Part shown: positions 59,055 to 64,000 of the stretch, piece by piece | Layout of the letters: each line of letters starts with the position of its first letter | Position numbering within the stretch: the first letter of the stretch is position 1 | From: Pseudopyrenochaeta lycopersici | Lineage: Eukaryota; Ascomycota; Dothideomycetes; Pleosporales; Pseudopyrenochaetaceae | Direction of reading: 5' to 3' | NCBI GenBank assembly: GCA_003313425.1 | Contig: NHZP01000002.1 | Span: forward strand, 2,170,001-2,234,000 | Length of the DNA: 64,000 nt | Program-made: the position numbers and the translations under genes | The notes under the pieces: generated by a model | Told to the model about the DNA's origin: nothing | Databases searched by the model: none | Seen by the model: only the letters and a program-made list of their open reading frames with translations

Positions 59055-62000
59055 CTACATGGTCAAGTCGCCACTCTTTGCACGCTTAGCCTCGCGTTCA
59101 TCTCCTACAGCTGCCTCAGCACGCCGTTTGCCCTCATCTTTCTTTGCTACTTCTTCCCTTGCTGCACGCCTTGCTTCCTTGTCTTGCTTCTCCTTCTCTT
59201 TCCTCAATGCCTTGCTCTCAAACTCATGCCAATCACCTTCTAGTTCCTTGAGCGCCTCAGCACGCTTAGAAGGCGGTGCTTCGCTTGCAAAGAATGGGTG
59301 CTCTAGTACGTCGGCTGCCGTGGGTCGAGCTGCTGGATCAAAGAGAAACATTGCTTGAAGCAACTCAAAGGCCATGGGGCTAACCCTGTCCTTGTACTTC
59401 TCTTCGAAAGTGGAGGGCTTTCGTTCGGTAGGGCGAAGCAGCTCAAACCACTGCATCTCAACAATACCGGGCCAGTCTTGAACAGTGGGGGTGCCGAGCA
59501 CGTTGTAGATCTTGTCAAGCTGATTGATCTCACCACCGTCGCCAGGGAAGATGGCGTGGCGGGTGAAGATCTCCACAAGCACACAGGCGGCCGACCAAAT
59601 GTCCACCGCTGGGCCGTACTGTGTCTCACCTAGCAGGAGCTCAGGGGACCGGTACCAAATTGTGATTACGCGGTTGGTGTAGTCGAGCTTGCTGCTCTTT
59701 GCATAAAACCTAGCCAGGCCGAAATCCGCCAGTTTGAGTTGTCCAGTATTTGACACCAAAATGTTCGCCGCCTTGATGTCTCGATGCAGAACACCGCGGC
59801 GATGAAGGTAATCCAGTCCTTCGAAGAGCTGCTTGGCTAGATCCTTCTTGTGAGATTGCTCAAGTTTGAAAGTTGGGTGATTCAGAAGACCAGTCAAATC
59901 ATGAGACAGGTACTCAAAGACCATGAAGCAGTCATTCTTCTCAACCATGACTTCTCGCAGCTTAACAATGTTGTCGTGGTTGAGTGACTGCAGAAGCTTA
60001 ATCTCTCGGATAGCGGTAACCGGGAACTACGACTTGTTAGCGTGAAGATAGCCTCTCGTTTGAAGCATAGGACTTACACCATCGCGTTCGCCCTCCATGC
60101 GGATCTTCTTCAGGGCCACCATGTCTTTTGTGTACACATGAACACCTTTGAAGACCTTGCCGTACGTGCCTGAGCCTACAACGGATTCGTTGCCCGGCTT
60201 CCGATAATAAACTGATTCCGAGGCGGCGTGCTCCGGGGTGAGAGTAGGTCGTGGTTTCACTCGTATCCTCTTCACAATCTTGGTCTTTGGCACTTCAGGC
60301 GGGGGTGTTCGCCTTTCTGGTCTAGCAGCAGAGCGAGTCTCCGACCGTGGGTCTGGTCGTCGCTCATCTAATCGTCGGGGTGGATAAGGCTCTCTACGAT
60401 CTCTGTCCCTGATGTCGCGAATGTCTCGAGGATCACGCATGTCTCGATGGTCGCGATCGCGGTCACGGTCTCGGTCACGGTCTCGGTCTCTATCTCGAAC
60501 ATCGCGCGGATCTCGAATGTCCCTTGGATCGCGTGAGTCTCTGTCCCGTGGATCCCTGTAGTCCCTCTCCCTGTCGCGGTAGTAGGCGTCTCGTGGGTCT
60601 CGCGGGTCTCGTACATCTCGCAGATCCCTATCGCGAGTGTCTCGATAGGCGGGCTTTCGATCGTAGTAATCGTCATAACGACGGTCTCTGTCCCGGTGGT
60701 CTCTGTCGCGTTCTCGCTCGCGCTCCCGGTCTCGGTCTCGGTCTCGATCGTAATCTCGATCCCTATGATCGCGTTCGCTTCGTGAGTCTGATGGGTATCT
60801 GGAAGACGCTTCACGGGCTGCCTCTTTCGCTTTGGGGTCGAGCAGCGACTCCTTTGTGGAGACGCCTGGTTTTTCCGGTTCATCCAAGGCGGGCTTGGCT
60901 TTGCTGGCGGGAGGCACTGGATTTTTGGTCTTGAGAGAAAAACTGAAGCCCAACTTTGGCTGCTGGGGGGCTGCAGCGGTAGATTTCGTCGGCGGGGCCA
61001 TTTTCTTTTCCTCCTTTTGGCCTTCATCTTCTACGCGCAGGTCCTTGGAAGGGCGGAATGGATTGTCATCAGCATCAACCGCTGCCGACTCGGTCGACGT
61101 TATTGGCGCAGGCTGGGCGCGTGGTGCCTCGGTAGCTGGCCGACCGCCTCGTGTGCCAGAAGCTGGAGTCCAGCTAAGGTTTGAAAACTGTGTGGGTGCA
61201 GTGCCTCGGCCACGGCCGCCCTGTGCTCCAAATGGGGTGTTTGCCCCGGGTCCTGATAACCGTCGGTCTGGGCCGTTGAAGTGGTTTCCACGGAAGCCGC
61301 CACCTCCTCGGTAGGGCCCGTTCTGGAAGCCATTGTTTGCGGGATATTGTTGGTTTTGGTAGTACCCAGGCGAGTGGTTGTGGTATGGCGATTGGTTAGG
61401 CGAAAAACCTTGCATTGGAGAGCTACTGGAATGTTAGCTTTGAATGAGACGGTATCAGATTGGGGACTTACCCTTGATTGGGATAAGGCTGGCCATTCCA
61501 CCCTCCCCTTCCGCTGTGGTATGGGGACTGGCCCTGGGGGGGTATTGGTTTTGCCCAGAGTACGGCGGCGAATGCTGGAAGCCAGGGCCACCGCGGCCCT
61601 GGTGCTGGTACGCGCCCCTCATCTTGTCGTCCTCGTCCCTCCCCCTGGAAGCGTCCGAATTGTAGGCTGATGCAGGCGCAGGGGAGCCTCTGCGGGAGCC
61701 TGGCTTGCTTGCGCGGGCCGACCTGTCAGACTGGGCCTCCTTGGCTTCTCTGTCTGAGCGTCGTCGGGGTTTTGATGCTGGAGAGGAGGAGCGGGAGGAG
61801 TGGCGGGAGCCGCTTCTGCGCGGGGAGGCTCTCGTCCGGTTGGAGGTGGGCGTGGGGTTTCTTCGGACGGGTGCAGGAGCTGCAGGAGACTGCCTGCGGA
61901 GGGGAGAACGAGACCTGGCGTATCTGGACGCTCGGCTGCGACTTCTGTCCCGGGCACGCGTGTGGGTGTGCTTGTGCCCCCGTTCTCCAGCCTCGTCAAA

Positions 62001-62726
62001 GTGCGAGCTGGGTCGGCGGCCGGGCCTCCTGGGGGAGGATTTGCGGGGCGATGGCTCCCGTCGCGAGCGTCGATCGGGCGAAAGCGACGTCTTGCGTGCG
62101 CGGTGTGCGACGGATTGGTAGCGCGACTCGTGCGAGGGCGAGCGGCGGCGGCTGGAGGGAATGTACGTGTCGACGTCTGGGGTGGGTCGTCGCGGTGCTC
62201 GGTCGCGGTCGGAGCGCTGGGGGCGAGGAGACGCTGGTCTGGCAAGGGGCCGGTGCGTCGAGTCTGCACGGCGGCTTCGCGACGTCGAGCGTGCGGTGCT
62301 GCGGCTCCTGTGCCGCCTCGTGCGCTTGTGAGAGCCCTTGGGCGACGGCGAGCGGCTGCGATGGCGTTTCGAGGATGGCGTCGAGTCGCGGTGGCGGCGG
62401 TGGTGGTGGTGGTGATGATGGTGGTGGTGGTGGTGCTGCTGCTGTCGAGGGGAGTCTGCACTGGGTGCCCTCTCCGCGCCACGACTGCTGCGACGGCGGG
62501 CGCGGTCTCTACTCGGGCTCCTCTCGCGTGAGCGTTCCCGCGCGTGCCTGGCCGATGAGCGGGCGTCTGCGTCGAGCGGGCGGCGTCTGGAGGAAGTCGT
62601 GGGTGCGGAGGGCCTGGGTTCGGTGCTCCGCTCGCGTGGGCGTTCCCTGCTCCGCTCTCTCGGCCTGGCGGAGGGTTCCTCTGGTCTCCACTGGTCTATA
62701 TCCTGGGCCCGTTGCAGGGCAGCCAT
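59055..62726 (-). CDS. ctk1: CTK1/CDK12-like cyclin-dependent kinase with long RS-type N-terminus (frame broken once)
   Basis: Three exons. Exon 1 starts MAALQRAQDIDQW at 62726 and exon 2 opens with GFSPNQSPYHNHSPG. The kinase domain begins near VVGSGTYGKVF, with catalytic Lys in VALKKIRM, a cyclin-binding helix PVTAIRE (restored by the intron at 60076-60030), HRDIKAANIL, DFGLARF and the T-loop Thr in RVITIWYRSPE. A Lys/Glu/Arg coiled tail ends the protein. The ~800-residue leader is rich in Arg, Ser, Asp and Glu, with a poly-His run. Near the end of exon 1 the natural frame (QNQYPP then QGQSPYHSGRGGW) is reached only by adding one base in the G7 tract at 61536-61542. Known role: CTDK-I phosphorylates Ser2 of the RNA polymerase II tail. 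Confidence 0.85.
60420..60800 (-). repeat. Tandem RD/RE dipeptide-coding repeat
   Basis: Degenerate CGNGAY-type units give long alternating Arg-Asp and Arg-Glu runs with interspersed DPRD and DRD blocks in the kinase leader. The repeat is imperfect and in frame. Confidence 0.85.
62390..62455 (-). repeat. CAC/CAT and CAG run coding poly-His and Gln
   Basis: A trinucleotide run gives three Gln then about twelve His residues in the N-terminal leader of the kinase. Confidence 0.85.
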
Positions 62727-64000
62727 AGAGGCAGGAAGGGCATCAGTGGTGGAGAGAATCAAGCATCGAGGGTCCGCGGACCAGAAGTGAAGGGCCACGG
62801 CCTAACCGAGCGTCAAAGACTCGAGCCTCTGCAATCTCAGCCTTGCCGCAAAAGTCGAGGCGGAGCAAGAAAACACAAAAAGAGGCCGCTGCGACCGCTT
62901 CTGAAACAAAATCACGCGTGCGCTGGCGGCGATGCTGGTCGCAGTGATGCTGTCGTGCCGCTGCAGCCCTTTCTCGCCGGCCGCCTTTTGCCTGCCGCTA
63001 TCAACGGCGCCAAGCCCCTTGACTAGGAGGGACCTCAGCCAGCAGCCCTTGAATCCTCCAGAACATGTCCCTCTTTAGCTTCTGCTTGTCTTGCTACACG
63101 CCATCCTTGCCGCCGACCAAGCGTGCCCAAAAAGACTTCACAATAGCTATCTAATGCATGCGACTACAATCACGGGACCTCTCCGGGACAGCACCCCACA
63201 CATGCCGGTAAGCAGCATGCAGGAGCAGAGTTCCAAGGCAGCGAGCTGGGAGGGATGGCGTCCTGATGGACCTGATGGACCTGATGGAAACATGCGGGGG
63301 CGCTGATTGTTGCGTGGATGCAGCGGGAGCAGTAAATGTCTTTGGCGGCCGAGGTCGAGGGAGGGGGTGCATGAAAAGGGATTGCGTGAGATTACAGCAT
63401 TCGGCGAGAGGGACTTGTGCGTCCTCAAGCTGGCGCAGGCCGAGCATCAAAAGTGGTAGCTGGACACTCCAAGCTGCCCATTTCCAGGCTGCCCACATGG
63501 ATACATGAGAAGCATCAGATGGCACAAAATAAAGGGCCAAACGCAATCCACCTTGTCGTCCAACCTCGGGCCGGGGGGGCGTCAGATTTACCGCCGACAT
63601 GGCAGATCGATAGACGTCCATATTGATCCAAAGCAGGCTCACAGGGTTGGTGAAGGAGCGAGATGCTCACGACGGCCGTACTGTACAAGCCGGGCGGCGG
63701 GTGAGGCAGCAGGCAGTGTGCGCCATGCTCGTCGCAATCAAAGTTGGCGTCAACAGAGTACACAGCGCAGGTTAGTACAAAGCTGCAGCAATGCTTCCAT
63801 TCTCCCACCCTCTACAGCCGTTTCTTCTCCTCCAAGTTACCAGTCCGCTATGGACCAAGGTTGCGCGACAGCCGGATGGACGATGCCGACTGCCCTGCCA
63901 CGTTCATGGCGACGTCGAGCTGGCGAGGACTCCCTGCACGGCGGTGAATATCGGGAACGCTGGTGCCTGGGTTCCAGCAGATACATACCTAGCCAGGCGT
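62727..64000. other. Upstream region of the kinase gene, no gene supported
   Basis: A 1.27-kb stretch with several short overlapping frames but no domain, signal peptide or coherent splice chain. It includes three tandem copies of the 9-mer GACCTGATG near 63267-63293. A divergent gene could start beyond the window. Confidence 0.4.

Noticed and set aside
60420..60800. Regular repeat array resembling CRISPR-like spacing
   Set aside because: It is an in-frame, degenerate RD/RE coding repeat in a eukaryotic kinase; units are too short and there are no spacers.
61619..62728. Long frames on both strands (up to 352 codons)
   Set aside because: Shadow frames caused by the GC-rich Arg/Ser-coding repeat of the kinase leader.
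63260..63300. Gly-Asp-Pro collagen-like repeat ORF
   Set aside because: Only three copies of a 9-mer in an unsupported short frame; treated as a minor tandem repeat.

Overview
The window is nuclear DNA of a filamentous ascomycete (Pezizomycotina). Genes carry short GT-AG introns of about 45-80 nt, often with a CTAAC-type branch site. The gene content is typical of plant-associated or saprotrophic moulds: cellobiose dehydrogenase, an AA9 monooxygenase, an iterative highly reducing polyketide synthase, 2EXR-type proteins and a DUF8021 secreted protein. A dothideomycete is my best guess, but that is inference only. Where I give exon joins, I rebuilt them by hand from splice signals, reading phase and family motifs.

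Layout: 0.6-3.1 kb holds an MFS transporter and a DUF8021 secreted protein, convergent. At 3.9-10.3 kb are a PSI-domain membrane protein, then cellobiose dehydrogenase (minus) diverging from an AA9 LPMO (plus), an electron donor and acceptor for oxidative cellulose breakdown. A housekeeping block follows at 10.8-18.7 kb: a small unknown protein, a Cdc12-type septin, the PWP2/UTP1 ribosome-biogenesis WD40 protein, an unrecognised protein and an Naa38-like LSM protein. At 19.3-27.6 kb are an F-box/2EXR-like ORF, an SDR dehydrogenase, a GH35 beta-galactosidase, a 2EXR protein and a small gene broken by one stop codon, all set among AT-rich spacers.

28.7-46.2 kb is a compact secondary-metabolite locus: a beta-lactamase-like serine hydrolase, a full ABCB exporter, a LovG/FSH1-type alpha/beta hydrolase and, divergent from it, a 2285-residue HR-PKS (KS-AT-DH-psiKR-ER-KR-ACP, no methyltransferase, unusual DH active-site motif). 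The simplest reading is that the PKS builds an unmethylated reduced chain, the hydrolase releases it, the ABC protein exports it, and the beta-lactamase-like protein acts on it or on a derivative. No P450, transcription factor or second PKS is visible.

47.0-64.0 kb returns to mixed genes: an AT-hook protein, an unknown fungal protein, a Rieske protein, a B3/B4-domain protein, a GH32 beta-fructofuranosidase, a BNR_4 secreted propeller protein, an M14 metallocarboxypeptidase and a CTK1/CDK12-like kinase with a very long Arg/Ser/Asp-rich N-terminus. The kinase reading frame is broken by a one-base change in a homopolymer.

The most interesting points are the small PKS locus, the CDH-LPMO divergent pair, the run of micro-exons (8 nt in GH32, 11 nt in the LPMO, 14 nt in the septin), and two broken frames (kinase G7 tract; stop-interrupted gene at 27.4 kb).
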